DNA from: Desulfuromonadaceae bacterium GWB2_53_15
GTDB lineage: Bacteria > Desulfobacterota > Desulfuromonadia > Geobacterales > Pseudopelobacteraceae
Direction of reading: 5' to 3'
Length of the DNA: 10,764 nt
NCBI GenBank assembly: GCA_001824455.1
Contig: MHXL01000078.1
Coordinates: 13,968-24,731, forward strand
Part shown: piece after piece, positions 1-7,388 of the stretch
Layout: the number at the start of each line of letters is the position of its first letter
How positions within the stretch are numbered: the stretch's first letter is position 1
The notes under the pieces: model-generated
Database searches by the model: none
Told to the model about the DNA's origin: nothing
What the model saw: the letters and a program-made list of their open reading frames with translations, nothing else
Made by a program: the position numbers and the translations under genes

Positions 1-381
1 TTCAAGAAGGTCCGACAATCCCAGGGCACGGGAAACGGAATCGATGTCGATGCTGCTATCCTGGGGGGGGCGGCGATTGAAACCGTACAACAGGTTGCCC
101 CTGACAGTCATGTGGGGAAAAAGGGCCGAATGCTGAAAGACCAGCGCGATGCGGCGCTGTTCAGGAGGGAGATGGATGTTGCTGTTGCTGTCGAAGATGA
201 CATCGCCATCCAGCCTCAAATAGCCCCCTTGCGGTCGAGCGAGTCCGGCAATCAGTCCGGCAAGAGTGCTCTTGCCGCTGCCGGATGGCCCGAACAGCCC
301 CAGGCTGTTGCCCTGAAAACTGAGCTCGGCCTTGAGCCGAAAGGCATCCAGCTGGTGTGTCAATGCCAGTTCAAGCTTCAT
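1..381 (-). CDS. modC: Molybdate ABC transporter ATP-binding protein ModC (N-terminal 127 residues, cut by window edge)
   Basis: ATP-hydrolysing subunit that powers molybdate import through the ModB permease at the inner membrane. The reading frame opens with ATG at 381-379 and stays open to base 1, so the Walker B, signature and C-terminal molybdate-binding (TOBE) parts lie outside the window. Visible are the Walker A loop GPSGSGKST (residues 34-42) and the Q-loop region VFQHSALFPHMTV at about residues 83-95. The protein starts directly in the ABC fold, as ModC does (MKLELALTH). The start lies one base after the modB stop (TGA-G-ATG), which implies translational coupling. The assignment to molybdate rather than another substrate rests mainly on the adjacent modB and modA. 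A run of eight C residues of coding sequence (G8 on the plus strand at 63-70) encodes part of an Arg-Arg-Pro-Pro stretch. Confidence 0.93.
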   Translation of the reverse strand, partial: MKLELALTHQLDAFRLKAELSFQGNSLGLFGPSGSGKSTLAGLIAGLARPQGGYLRLDGDVIFDSNSNIHLPPEQRRIALVFQHSALFPHMTVRGNLLYGFNRRPPQDSSIDIDSVSRALGLSDLLE

Positions 382-382
382 C

Positions 383-1066
383 TCAGTCCTTTCTCACAAA
401 ACGACGGGCCATGCTGTCATGGAAAATCAAGATGGCCAGGGAAAGCGTTACGGAGATTCCGCACAACAGCAGGGCGGCCTGATCACCTTGCGGTGAGGCA
501 GCGTAGTCGTAGATCGCCAGTGGGATGGTCTGGGTGACGCCTGGGATGTTGCCGGCCACGATGATGGTGGCGCCGAATTCACCCAAACTGCGGGCAAACA
601 TCAAGGATGAACCAGCCATGATCCCGCGCAAAGAAAGCGGCGCGATGATGGTAAGCAGCGCGTCGTACCAGGTGGCCCCCAGGGTGCGGGAGGTCTGGAT
701 CAAGCGCAGGTCGATCGATTCCATGCCGATGCGCATGGAACGCACCAGAAGCGGGAAGCCGACCACGGACGAGGCGATCACCGCAGCCTTCCAGCTGAAC
801 AGCAGGCGGATTCCCAGGCTGTTGAGTACAGGCGCCAGCCAACCGTTTGATCCCAACAGCAGCAGCAACAGGTAGCCGATCACAACCGGCGGCAGGGTGA
901 GCGGCAGGTTGATGAGCCCCTCCAGCAGCAGCTTGCCCCTGAATTCGTGGAAGGCGAGGATATAGGCACACAAAAAGCCAAAGGGGAGCGAGAGCAGTGT
1001 CGCCACCGTGGCCACCTTGGCCGAGAGCAGAATTGCCTGGATATCCGAGGGATTGAGTGTTGTCAT
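383..1066 (-). CDS. modB: Molybdate ABC transporter permease ModB
   Basis: Inner-membrane channel subunit of the molybdate importer, 227 residues, close to the usual ModB length (E. coli about 229). Hydrophobic segments lie at about residues 10-38, 46-72, 92-108, 136-172 and 197-216. The cytoplasmic EAA-type coupling loop that docks on ModC is at about residues 124-150 (QTSRTLGATWYDALL, then the LRGIMAG end). It is followed by the RSLGEFGAT block (159-167) typical of ModB/CysW permeases. The ATG at 1066 lies three bases after the modA stop, with no strong ribosome binding site of its own, so it is probably translated by coupling. It sits between modA and modC in the standard ABC operon order. 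It could in principle carry tungstate too, because ModABC systems bind both oxyanions. Confidence 0.95.
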   Translation of the reverse strand: MTTLNPSDIQAILLSAKVATVATLLSLPFGFLCAYILAFHEFRGKLLLEGLINLPLTLPPVVIGYLLLLLLGSNGWLAPVLNSLGIRLLFSWKAAVIASSVVGFPLLVRSMRIGMESIDLRLIQTSRTLGATWYDALLTIIAPLSLRGIMAGSSLMFARSLGEFGATIIVAGNIPGVTQTIPLAIYDYAASPQGDQAALLLCGISVTLSLAILIFHDSMARRFVRKD

Positions 1067-1069
1067 AGG

Positions 1070-1813
1070 TTACCGGGTTGTAAAGCCGTATTTGTCGAGA
1101 ATTTTCCGGGCTTCAGGCGATTGCAGGAATCGGTAGAATGCCACGGCTTCAGTCTTTTTTGCCCCTGTGGCGGTCAGGCCCATTGGATAAGTTACCCGGC
1201 CGTACAGGTCCTGGGGTACCGTGAAAAGTATTCTTGCCTGCCTGGCTAACAGCAGGGCGTCAGTGCGGTAGACAAAAGCTCCATCCACCTCGCCACGTTC
1301 GGCATACATCAGGCATTCACGCGCATCCCGGGCCATGACTAGCTTCTTCCCCAGCGCTGTATCCACGCCGGTTTTTTTCATGGCCGCCATGGCATATTCC
1401 CCGGCCGGAACGCTTTTGGGACTGCCAATGGCGATCCGCTCCAGTTGCGGCAGATCCTGCATCCTGGTGATCTTAAGCGGAGTCTTGCCGGCAAACACCA
1501 GCTCATTATAGGCAAGGTTGATGATCTGCCGCTGATCGATCATGCCTTTGGCTTTGAGATAATTCATCCACTCTTCGTTGGCTGAAAGAAAAAGGTCGGC
1601 AGGAGCGCCGTTTTCGATCTGTTTGGCCAAAGCTCCGGAACCACCGGCGTTACTGTTGATCTTGATCCCCGGATTCTTTTTCTTGAAAGCATCGGCAATC
1701 TCATTGACCGCCTCTTTCAGGCTGGCTGCCATGGACAGATTGATTTCAGCGGCCAAGGGAGCGGTTGTCAACAGGTGTATCAGGCAGAGGATGAGTGCCG
1801 ACAGCTTTTTCAT
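1070..1813 (-). CDS. modA: Molybdate-binding periplasmic protein ModA
   Basis: Periplasmic binding protein that captures molybdate and delivers it to ModB. The start is taken as ATG at 1813, because it is preceded by GAGAGG at a suitable distance and begins a clean signal peptide (MKKLSALILCLIHLL, with likely cleavage at about residues 20-22, APLAA/E). The 51 residues that could be read further upstream in this frame look non-coding. The mature part begins INLSMAASLKEA and has the family hallmarks SGALAKQIENGAPADLF (59-75), SANEEWM, the VPAGEY loop (135-140) and FVYRTDA (180-186). By alignment to ModA, Ser31, Ser59 and Tyr182 are the expected oxyanion ligands. Length is 247 residues (E. coli ModA is about 257). 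First gene of modABC, transcribed from the divergent region shared with lpxD. No lipobox is present, so it is a soluble periplasmic form. Confidence 0.95.
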   Translation of the reverse strand: MKKLSALILCLIHLLTTAPLAAEINLSMAASLKEAVNEIADAFKKKNPGIKINSNAGGSGALAKQIENGAPADLFLSANEEWMNYLKAKGMIDQRQIINLAYNELVFAGKTPLKITRMQDLPQLERIAIGSPKSVPAGEYAMAAMKKTGVDTALGKKLVMARDARECLMYAERGEVDGAFVYRTDALLLARQARILFTVPQDLYGRVTYPMGLTATGAKKTEAVAFYRFLQSPEARKILDKYGFTTR

Positions 1814-2105
1814 GGTTATCCTCTCGGTCAGATTGAACGTCGAAGTACAAATCCTGTTTATACATAACGCATGCCAAAAAAATATACCAGTGTTTTCAGG
1901 TAATAAGCAATATTTGCTATATATGCGAAAGTAAAAACTGAGCGATTTTGACGCAGTCTGCGGCAATTGTAATCAATCCGCAAGGTTGTGTTGCCGATTT
2001 TTTGACATGCAGTCAAACAAGGCTGCTGATGAATAATCTTATATTCATAATACTGCGAATAGCGTATTGTCAAAGAATAGTATTCATTGAAAGTCGGGAG
2101 TCATA
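1814..2105. other. AT-rich divergent intergenic region between modA and lpxD
   Basis: A 292-base non-coding stretch that must hold the promoters of modABC (leftward) and lpxD (rightward). It contains several short inverted repeats: GCAATATTTGC at 1907-1917, CGCAGTCTGCG at 1952-1962, TTTGAC-N5-GTCAAA at 2001-2017 and GAATAGTATTC at 2075-2085. For modA, reading leftward, a weak pair TTGCTT and TATATT with an 18-base spacer lies around 1883-1912. No convincing sigma-70 promoter was seen for lpxD. Two pieces resemble halves of the ModE operator consensus (see findings). No small gene or known riboswitch was recognised. Confidence 0.6.
2001..2017. promoter_or_regulatory. Inverted repeat TTTGAC-N5-GTCAAA, possible operator upstream of lpxD
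   Basis: Perfect six-base arms separated by ATGCA, about 90 bases before the lpxD start. The left arm contains TTGACA, which matches a -35 box, but no -10 box follows at 16-19 bases. The symmetry is what a dimeric repressor or activator site would show. The regulator is unknown. Confidence 0.3.
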
Positions 2106-3152
2106 ATGACCGCTGGTAAAACACTACAGGAATTGGCTGACCATCTTGGTGGCCAGGTAACAGGCGATCCCTCGCTCTGCATAACAGGGCTCGGGACTTT
2201 GGATAATGCCAGTGAGGGGCAGATCACCTTTCTGGCGAATCCCCGCTATGCGGCAAAGGTGGAAACAACCCGTGCGAGTGCCGTTGTTCTGCCTCCCACA
2301 GCCGATACCTTTGGGCGCAATGCGATTGTTGTGGCCAACCCCTATCTGGCCTTTGCAAAGCTGCTGATGCTATTCACCCGCCAGCCCCATCTCGCCCGCG
2401 GGATCATGGCTGGTGCGAATGTCGATAAAGGGGCCGTGATCGGGCAGCAAGCTACCGTTTATCCCGGAGCCTATATCGCCGAAGGGGTGCGCATTGGCGA
2501 TCGGGTCACAATTCATCCCAATGTTACGCTGTATGCAGGGGTTGTGCTGGGAGATGATGTGACCCTGCATGCCGGTGTTTCCGTGCGGGAGGGATGCCGT
2601 CTCGGCAACCGCGTTACCATCCATAATGGCACGGTCATCGGCAGCGATGGCTTTGGTTATGCTCCGGACGGTACTGCCTGGTTCAAAATACCGCAGATCG
2701 GTATCGTTATTATCGAGGACGACGTGGAGATCGGGGCCAATACTACCGTTGACAGGGCGGCATTGGAAGTTACCCGTATCGGGCGGGGCACCAAGATCGA
2801 CAACCTTGTTCAGATTGCCCATAATTGCACGATCGGAGAGGATTGTATGGTTGTGGCGCAGGCCGGCATTGCGGGCAGCGTTACATTGGGAAGGCATGTT
2901 GTGCTGGGAGGCCAGGTGGCGATTGTCGATCATGTTGTGATTGGTGACAATGCCATGATATCCGGCCAATCGGGTGTGTTCAACACTGTTGCGGCCGGGG
3001 CTGTGTTGAGCGGTACTCCAGCTATCCAGCACCAGTCACGGCTCAAATCAGCCGCTGTGTTCCCTCATCTGCCGGAGATGCGCAAGACTTTGGCCAAGTT
3101 GGGGGGGCGGCTGTCAAAGGTGGAGGAACGTTTGGAACCGATCTCGGCCTGA
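2106..3152 (+). CDS. lpxD: UDP-3-O-(3-hydroxyacyl)glucosamine N-acyltransferase LpxD
   Basis: Third enzyme of the lipid A pathway: it transfers a 3-hydroxyacyl chain from acyl carrier protein to the 2-amino group of UDP-3-O-acylglucosamine in the cytoplasm. The protein has 348 residues, the normal length. The N-terminal uridine-binding domain (about 1-100, with [21 protein letters not shown]) is followed by a left-handed beta-helix of hexapeptide repeats (about 105-310, e.g. [16 protein letters not shown]). The catalytic histidine is seen in [10 protein letters not shown] as His239, the same number as in E. coli LpxD. A short C-terminal helix ([17 protein letters not shown]) closes the protein. 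The start ATG has CGGGAG five bases upstream. In many proteobacteria lpxD sits beside fabZ, lpxA and lpxB; here it stands alone with an unrelated divergent neighbour, so it may be an additional copy. Assignment to the LpxD family is very secure. Confidence 0.96.
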   Translation: MTAGKTLQELADHLGGQVTGDPSLCITGLGTLDNASEGQITFLANPRYAAKVETTRASAVVLPPTADTFGRNAIVVANPYLAFAKLLMLFTRQPHLARGIMAGANVDKGAVIGQQATVYPGAYIAEGVRIGDRVTIHPNVTLYAGVVLGDDVTLHAGVSVREGCRLGNRVTIHNGTVIGSDGFGYAPDGTAWFKIPQIGIVIIEDDVEIGANTTVDRAALEVTRIGRGTKIDNLVQIAHNCTIGEDCMVVAQAGIAGSVTLGRHVVLGGQVAIVDHVVIGDNAMISGQSGVFNTVAAGAVLSGTPAIQHQSRLKSAAVFPHLPEMRKTLAKLGGRLSKVEERLEPISA

Positions 3153-3174
3153 CCTCAATCTGGCGCTACAAAAT

Positions 3175-3224
3175 CAGGGGCATGTTGCAATCATTATACG
3201 GTTGAAACCTGACCCTGTTTTTTT
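3175..3224 (+). terminator. Probable rho-independent terminator of lpxD
   Basis: CAGGG at 3175-3179 pairs with CCCTG at 3213-3217. Inside, GTTgCAA (3184-3190) pairs with TTGaAAC (3202-3208) with one mismatch, and a 4x4 internal loop separates the two stem parts. Seven T residues follow directly (3218-3224). The stem is interrupted, so strength is uncertain. On the other strand the same hairpin is followed only by ATTTT, so it may also weakly terminate the small minus-strand gene that ends at 3238. Confidence 0.45.
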
Positions 3225-3237
3225 ATCTGTTTGTCAG

Positions 3238-3567
3238 TTAGGGATTTGCCCCTTCGTCTCCTTCACTTGGAGGCACGCTGCTGTCGCCATTAGTGGCACT
3301 GGAATAGTTTTCCATAATTCCTCCCGGACTGCCGCCCGGGTAGTCACCCCTTTCAATATCTCCACCTGTACCGGGTGGATTCTCCGTGCCCGTATCTGTG
3401 CCGCTGCCGGTGGCACCGCCAGCAGAGCCGTCTATGTTGCTGTCGGCACTTATACCGGTATCGACCTGTTCATAGATGCTGCTACCGGTGTTTTCGCTGT
3501 AAGCCAATCCTGACAGGGCGACCAGGGTAGCTGCAGTAAAGACGATTTGCTGTACCTTTTTTATCAC
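3238..3567 (-). CDS. Small acidic exported protein, function unknown
   Basis: A 109-residue protein that I do not recognise. The start is GTG at 3567-3565, supported by a strong ribosome binding site (GGGAGG about six bases upstream), and it opens a textbook Sec signal peptide (MIKKVQQIVFTAATLVALSG, likely cut after AYS at about residue 24). The mature part of about 85 residues is rich in Gly, Ser, Thr, Asn and Pro. It has 15 acidic residues against one Arg and no Cys, so it should be strongly negative and mostly disordered outside the cytoplasm. There is no lipobox, no haem motif and no membrane anchor. It lies 116 bases downstream of the DUF255 gene on the same strand, so it may be co-transcribed with it or have its own promoter. 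Reality of the gene is well supported by the start site and signal peptide; function cannot be inferred. Confidence 0.75.
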   Translation of the reverse strand: MIKKVQQIVFTAATLVALSGLAYSENTGSSIYEQVDTGISADSNIDGSAGGATGSGTDTGTENPPGTGGDIERGDYPGGSPGGIMENYSSATNGDSSVPPSEGDEGANP

Positions 3568-3635
3568 GATTCCTCCCTGCGCCTGGCGTTAGATTTTGGC
3601 TGCCCGTAAACTCGAAAAGTTGCTCATGGAAAATC

Positions 3636-3646
3636 TCCGGACCGGA
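3636..3646. repeat. Perfect palindrome TCCGGACCGGA in the gap between two minus-strand genes
   Basis: Five-base arms around a single central base. The gap would allow only a one-base loop, so a DNA-binding site is more likely than an RNA hairpin. It lies about 70 bases upstream of the start of the small exported protein gene, where an operator or promoter could sit. Confidence 0.3.
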
Positions 3647-3683
3647 CAGCTTTTTGATAGTCGCCATCCGTTCGAGTGTGCGG

Positions 3684-5849
3684 TCAATCGAGCAGGATGA
3701 GCATCCTCTTCAGGGCGATGCTGTCTGAAAGTGGTGGGTGACAAGCCCCCCGGGCACAGACAAAGGCCTGGCCTTCATGGTCGCATTCCTCATGGATTAT
3801 GGACAGGTTGGGGAGGTAACTGCTTTTAACGACCTGTAGCAGTTTATGGATCTGCCTTGAATCTCTCCGGCCTCGCAACCTGACAATTGTCGGCTCGTTT
3901 TCCAGCATTCCCAGTGCTTGCAGGGTGCCCAGGTGCGCCGTTGGTTGACGCTGGGCATCGGCCAGCGAGGTTTCAAGCAGTACATGGGCAAAGTCGTACA
4001 GATCCGGGCGGTCACAGGCGTGACTCAGGCGGACAAAGCATTTGGCGGCTATGGAGAAGGCCGACGGGATGACGCCGTCGTGATCCAATGCCGCTTGCAC
4101 CGGCATCTGCTCTACATCCTGGCCGACCTTGAAGAATCTGCCACTATCCGAAGAATGGAAGTGTAGCAGTGTTTCATCTGCCAGACGCAAAGCCTCGTTT
4201 AGCCATCTGCTGTCAAGCGTGGCTTCGAACAATTCCAGCAAACCAAAGGCCAGGCAGGCGTAGTCTTCCAGGAAGGCTGGAACATCCGAGGGGCCGTCCA
4301 GATAACTGCGCAGCAACCTGCCGTCACTGCGGCGCATGTTATTCAGGATAAAGGTGGCTGCCCGGACGGCTTGCTCCACATGCTTCTGTTTGCCGCTGGT
4401 GATGCCGCCTTTTGCCAGGGCGGCGATAATCAAGCCGTTCCAGGCGGTAATGACCTTGCCGTCGCGCAACGGTTTGATCCGTTTTGCCCGCCGTTTCAAC
4501 AGTTGCGAACGGCAGCGCTTCAGCCTCCGCTCCGTTTCGGCTTGGTCAAGATTCTCTCTTTGACAGAACTCCTCGCGTTCGACAGGGATGTTCAAGATGG
4601 TATTACTCTCGAAATTACCCGATGCGGTTACGTCGAAATAGCCGCAAAACAGAGTGGCATCCTCGCCGAGAAGCTCATCGATCTCCTGCTTGTCCCAGAC
4701 ATAGAACTTGCCTTCCACGCCCTCGGAATCCGCATCCAGGGCCGAACAAAATCCGCCTTCCTGTGATGACAGATCCCGTTCCACAAAGTTGAATATTTCT
4801 ATGGCCATCTCAAGAAAAAAGCCGACATTACTGGCTTGGAAGGCCTCCAGTGACACCAGAGCCAACAAAGCCTGATCATACAACATCTTCTCGAAGTGCG
4901 GTATGAGCCAAGCCTGGTCCACGGCATAACGATGAACTCCGCCGCCCAACTGGTCCCAGATGCCGCCGTTGCGGATCCGCCGCAGGGTGTAGAGCGCACT
5001 GTTCAGGGCTGTCTTGTCGCCAGCCAGTCCCTGTTGGATCAGCCAACTCAGATAGATCGGCATGGGAAATTTTGGGGCTGTGCCGAAACCACCCATTTCG
5101 GTGTCATACATCTGCCGGAGTTGTACTTGCGCCCGGCGTGTCAGATCCGCCAGGTCAGCGCTTTTTTCCGTCACCGGATGGGAGATCTCGCTCAGCGACT
5201 CCATAATGTCCTTGCAGTTTTTATCGACCAGATCCGGCCGCTGGCGCCAGATTGCAGCGAGGTTGGTCAGCAGGTCCATCAGACCGGGGGTGTCCCCGAG
5301 CTTTTTCCTGGGCAGGTAGGTTATGGCCATAAAAGGATGTTTGTCTGGCGTCATGAAGATGTTGAGCGGCCAACCGCCGCCACCGGTCAGCAACTGGGAT
5401 ACGGTCATATAGAAGTCGTCGATATCCGGGCGTTCCTCCCGATCAACCTTGATGCAGACGAAGTAGCGGTTGATCAGGCCGGCCAGTTCTTGATCCTCGA
5501 AGGATTCGTGGGCCATGACGTGACACCAGTGGCAGGTGGCGTAGCCGATGGAGAGGAAGATCGGCATGTTTTCCCGCTGCGCCTTTTCAAAGGCAGCCGG
5601 CCCCCATTCGTACCAGTCCACCGGATTTTCGGCGTGCTGGATCAGATAGGGGCTGCGGGCAAAGATCAGGCGGTTGAAGCGTTCGCCGCCATCCGGGGGC
5701 AGGGTTCTTTTGTCGAGAGCCATGAGTTTGGCCATGTGGCTGCTGCTGTTAATGGTATCTGTTCGCATGGGATACAGTGTATCGAAATTTTGCCATGTTT
5801 CCAGAAAAAATATGCAAGACTCTGTAGTTGCCTGAAAATGGTTAAACAT
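3684..5849 (-). CDS. DUF255/YyaL (SSP411) family protein with thioredoxin-like and alpha/alpha-barrel domains
   Basis: Large cytoplasmic protein of a widespread family (COG1331; YyaL in Bacillus, SSP411/spermatogenesis-associated 20 in mammals) whose biochemical role is unsettled. The N-terminal thioredoxin-like domain carries the family signature [18 protein letters not shown] (66-83) and the redox motif CHWCH (Cys106, Cys109) within [17 protein letters not shown], then [11 protein letters not shown] (134-143) and [14 protein letters not shown] (156-169). The rest, with [17 protein letters not shown] (295-311) and [10 protein letters not shown], matches the (alpha/alpha)6-barrel part that resembles sugar epimerases and glycosidases. 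At 721 residues it is longer than the usual roughly 680-700. The first 27-42 residues look unlike the family, and no start has a clear ribosome binding site, so ATG at 5768 (694 residues), 5735 or 5723 may be the true start. No signal peptide is evident. It is divergent from ccsA. Confidence 0.9.
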   Translation of the reverse strand: MFNHFQATTESCIFFLETWQNFDTLYPMRTDTINSSSHMAKLMALDKRTLPPDGGERFNRLIFARSPYLIQHAENPVDWYEWGPAAFEKAQRENMPIFLSIGYATCHWCHVMAHESFEDQELAGLINRYFVCIKVDREERPDIDDFYMTVSQLLTGGGGWPLNIFMTPDKHPFMAITYLPRKKLGDTPGLMDLLTNLAAIWRQRPDLVDKNCKDIMESLSEISHPVTEKSADLADLTRRAQVQLRQMYDTEMGGFGTAPKFPMPIYLSWLIQQGLAGDKTALNSALYTLRRIRNGGIWDQLGGGVHRYAVDQAWLIPHFEKMLYDQALLALVSLEAFQASNVGFFLEMAIEIFNFVERDLSSQEGGFCSALDADSEGVEGKFYVWDKQEIDELLGEDATLFCGYFDVTASGNFESNTILNIPVEREEFCQRENLDQAETERRLKRCRSQLLKRRAKRIKPLRDGKVITAWNGLIIAALAKGGITSGKQKHVEQAVRAATFILNNMRRSDGRLLRSYLDGPSDVPAFLEDYACLAFGLLELFEATLDSRWLNEALRLADETLLHFHSSDSGRFFKVGQDVEQMPVQAALDHDGVIPSAFSIAAKCFVRLSHACDRPDLYDFAHVLLETSLADAQRQPTAHLGTLQALGMLENEPTIVRLRGRRDSRQIHKLLQVVKSSYLPNLSIIHEECDHEGQAFVCARGACHPPLSDSIALKRMLILLD
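5771..5783. promoter_or_regulatory. Palindrome GATACAGTGTATC next to an alternative start of the DUF255 gene
   Basis: Six-base arms around one central G, ending two bases before the alternative ATG at 5768 (minus strand). If translation starts at or after that ATG, the palindrome falls in the 5' leader or promoter, where an operator would be expected. If it starts at 5849, the palindrome is coding. The symmetry is visible; its use is inferred. Confidence 0.3.
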
Positions 5850-5911
5850 GATATGCAGTTGGTAACGGAGCGTAGCTCATAACTCAATGCTTATCAAGTC
5901 ATAGGCAATAA

Positions 5912-6631
5912 ATGCAACCTCTTCTACTGACATTCGCAGCGTTCTGCTTCTTCGGGGCCTTTAACCGCTGGTTGCTGGCACTGGGCCTGGCGGCCGGGAT
6001 CAGCTACCTTGGGCTGCGGGGCTGGTCGCTGGGGCGGCTGCCATTAGTTGGGCCGCACGATACGATCGCCTTTTTCGCCGTGTCCCTGGCTGCCATGGGG
6101 TTGGCGACCCGACTGTCCCGGCCGCTGCGCAGTGCTGCCTGGTTCAATGCCGCTGTCGGTATAATGGCGGGGATTTTTGGTGGTCTGGCGCTCATTTTTC
6201 CGGTCAGGAGCATGCCGATGCCGGCCATTCTGGATACCTTGTGGTTCGAGCTGCATGTAGTCCTGGCCTTTTTTGCCTATGCCCTGTTCGGTATCGGCGC
6301 GATTGTGTCTGCCGGGTGGCTGGCGGTCCGGGACCGCTCGTTGATGGACATCCAGTTCAAGACCGCCCTGGCGGGCTGGTCCTTTTTCTCGGCATCCATG
6401 GTCGCCGGCGGTATCTGGGGCTACTATGCCTGGGGTACCTACTGGTTGTGGACCCCCAAGGAACTCTGGACCTCGATCCTCTGGCTGTTTTACGCCTTGG
6501 TGCTGCACCTGCGCCTGAAAGGTGCCAAATGGGATGTTCTATCGGCCTGGTTGGGGGTTCTGGGATTTGTTGTGACGTTGTTTACCTATCTGGGGGTAAG
6601 CCTGCTGATGAAAAGCTCGCACAGTTTTTAG
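5912..6631 (+). CDS. ccsA: Cytochrome c biogenesis protein CcsA (ResC/HemX-like), System II
   Basis: Polytopic inner-membrane protein of the Cytochrom_C_asm family. With ResB it exports haem and joins it to apocytochrome c outside the cytoplasm. It has 239 residues and about seven to eight hydrophobic segments. The haem-handling loop is at about 169-186 (WGYYAWGTYWLWTPKELW). It is clearly the WWD region, but the usual WDPKE is WTPKE here, so the name-giving Asp is replaced by Thr. Candidate haem-ligand histidines match those of CcsA: His115 (FELHVVLAFFAYA), His199 (ALVLHLRLK) and His237 in the C-terminal SHSF, equivalent to the usual HSY/HSF. His49 is an additional candidate. The start at 5912 has a modest AGG six bases upstream. 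The stop is one base before the resB ATG, so the two genes form an operon. The order ccsA then resB is the reverse of the frequent resB-ccsA order. Confidence 0.9.
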   Translation: MQPLLLTFAAFCFFGAFNRWLLALGLAAGISYLGLRGWSLGRLPLVGPHDTIAFFAVSLAAMGLATRLSRPLRSAAWFNAAVGIMAGIFGGLALIFPVRSMPMPAILDTLWFELHVVLAFFAYALFGIGAIVSAGWLAVRDRSLMDIQFKTALAGWSFFSASMVAGGIWGYYAWGTYWLWTPKELWTSILWLFYALVLHLRLKGAKWDVLSAWLGVLGFVVTLFTYLGVSLLMKSSHSF

Positions 6632-6632
6632 G

Positions 6633-7373
6633 ATGAAAAGACTCTGGAACCTGCTCATATCTCTTGAAGTCGGGCTGGTGCTGCTGGCGCTGGTCTGTAT
6701 CGTTATGGGAGCCGGCTCTTTCGGGCTGTCGGGTGACGTAGCAACAGCGCTCAATTCCATGCCGCTCTTTGTCTGGCTAGCCGAGTTCTCCCTGGCAACA
6801 ACATGGTGGCTCTGGCTTACGATTGTCCTTCTGGCACTGCTGGCGCTGAACACCCTCTGTTGCAGCGCCGATACCGTTTTCCAGCGTTTCAGCAGCAATG
6901 CCATTCTGGCCTGGCTGCCGCCTCAGTTGATTCATGCCGGTTTCCTGCTGATTGTCCTGGCCCACCTGCAGAGTGCGCTGTGGGGTTTTAAGGGTGCGAT
7001 CGAAATCCCGGAGGGAGCCGGCTTTCAGCTGCCGGACGGTGCAGCGGTTCAGGTGGCGCGGGTCGGCGCGATCTTTTCGCCCATGGGAGGGGACAGGCCG
7101 CTTGGCTACAAGGCTCTGCTTGTCACACAAGAGACAGCCGGGCAGGGTGGGGTGACCATCAGTCCTAATCATCCTTGGTTCAGTAACGGTTACGGGGTGT
7201 ATATCAAGCATGCCGAGCCAGGCCAGCCGCCGGTGGCCTTGCTGGAGGTCCATCGCGAACCAGGCGCCGCCATGGCCATGGCCGGGGCAGTCCTGTTCAC
7301 CATCGGCAACCTGCTGTTGCTGCATACCCGCTCCAGGTCGCGCGAGTTCATGTTAGAGTCGGATGAAGCCTAA
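6633..7373 (+). CDS. resB: Short ResB/Ccs1-family cytochrome c biogenesis protein
   Basis: Partner of CcsA in System II cytochrome c maturation; ResB is thought to bind the apocytochrome and help keep its cysteines ready for haem attachment. Four membrane segments are visible: about residues 8-30, 57-77, 97-117 and 210-229. A periplasmic domain of about 90 residues lies between the third and fourth. The third segment contains LIHAGFLLIVLAHLQS with His101 and His111; a His near this place is conserved in Ccs1/ResB. With 246 residues it is much shorter than typical ResB (often 400-550), because the extracytoplasmic domain is small. Compact ResB forms of this kind are found in deltaproteobacteria. 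Cys76 and Cys77 lie at the end of segment two. The ATG follows the ccsA stop by one base, so translation is coupled. The gene ends 15 bases before the convergent helicase gene, with no separate terminator in the gap. Confidence 0.85.
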   Translation: MKRLWNLLISLEVGLVLLALVCIVMGAGSFGLSGDVATALNSMPLFVWLAEFSLATTWWLWLTIVLLALLALNTLCCSADTVFQRFSSNAILAWLPPQLIHAGFLLIVLAHLQSALWGFKGAIEIPEGAGFQLPDGAAVQVARVGAIFSPMGGDRPLGYKALLVTQETAGQGGVTISPNHPWFSNGYGVYIKHAEPGQPPVALLEVHREPGAAMAMAGAVLFTIGNLLLLHTRSRSREFMLESDEA

Positions 7374-7388
7374 TAACCTGTTGTAAAT

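Noticed and set aside
112..537. Plus-strand frame of 141 codons at the left edge
   Set aside because: Antisense to modC and modB, both of which have clear ABC transporter motifs.
1814..1966. 51-residue N-terminal extension of ModA in the same frame
   Set aside because: The extension is AT-rich and unlike the family; the ATG at 1813 has a good ribosome binding site and starts a proper signal peptide.
2370..3032. Open frame of 220 codons on the minus strand
   Set aside because: Antisense to the hexapeptide repeats of LpxD; the repeated appearance of the product reflects the repeats on the other strand.
3482..3667. Short minus-strand frame starting MATIKKLSGPEIF ahead of the small exported gene
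   Set aside because: It overlaps the start of the exported protein gene in another frame, has a poor ribosome binding site and an unremarkable product. A leader peptide cannot be excluded but is not supported.
4896..5882. Open frame of 328 codons on the plus strand
   Set aside because: It is entirely antisense to the DUF255 gene, which has clear family motifs. The frame is open because of the GC-rich codon pattern of the real gene.
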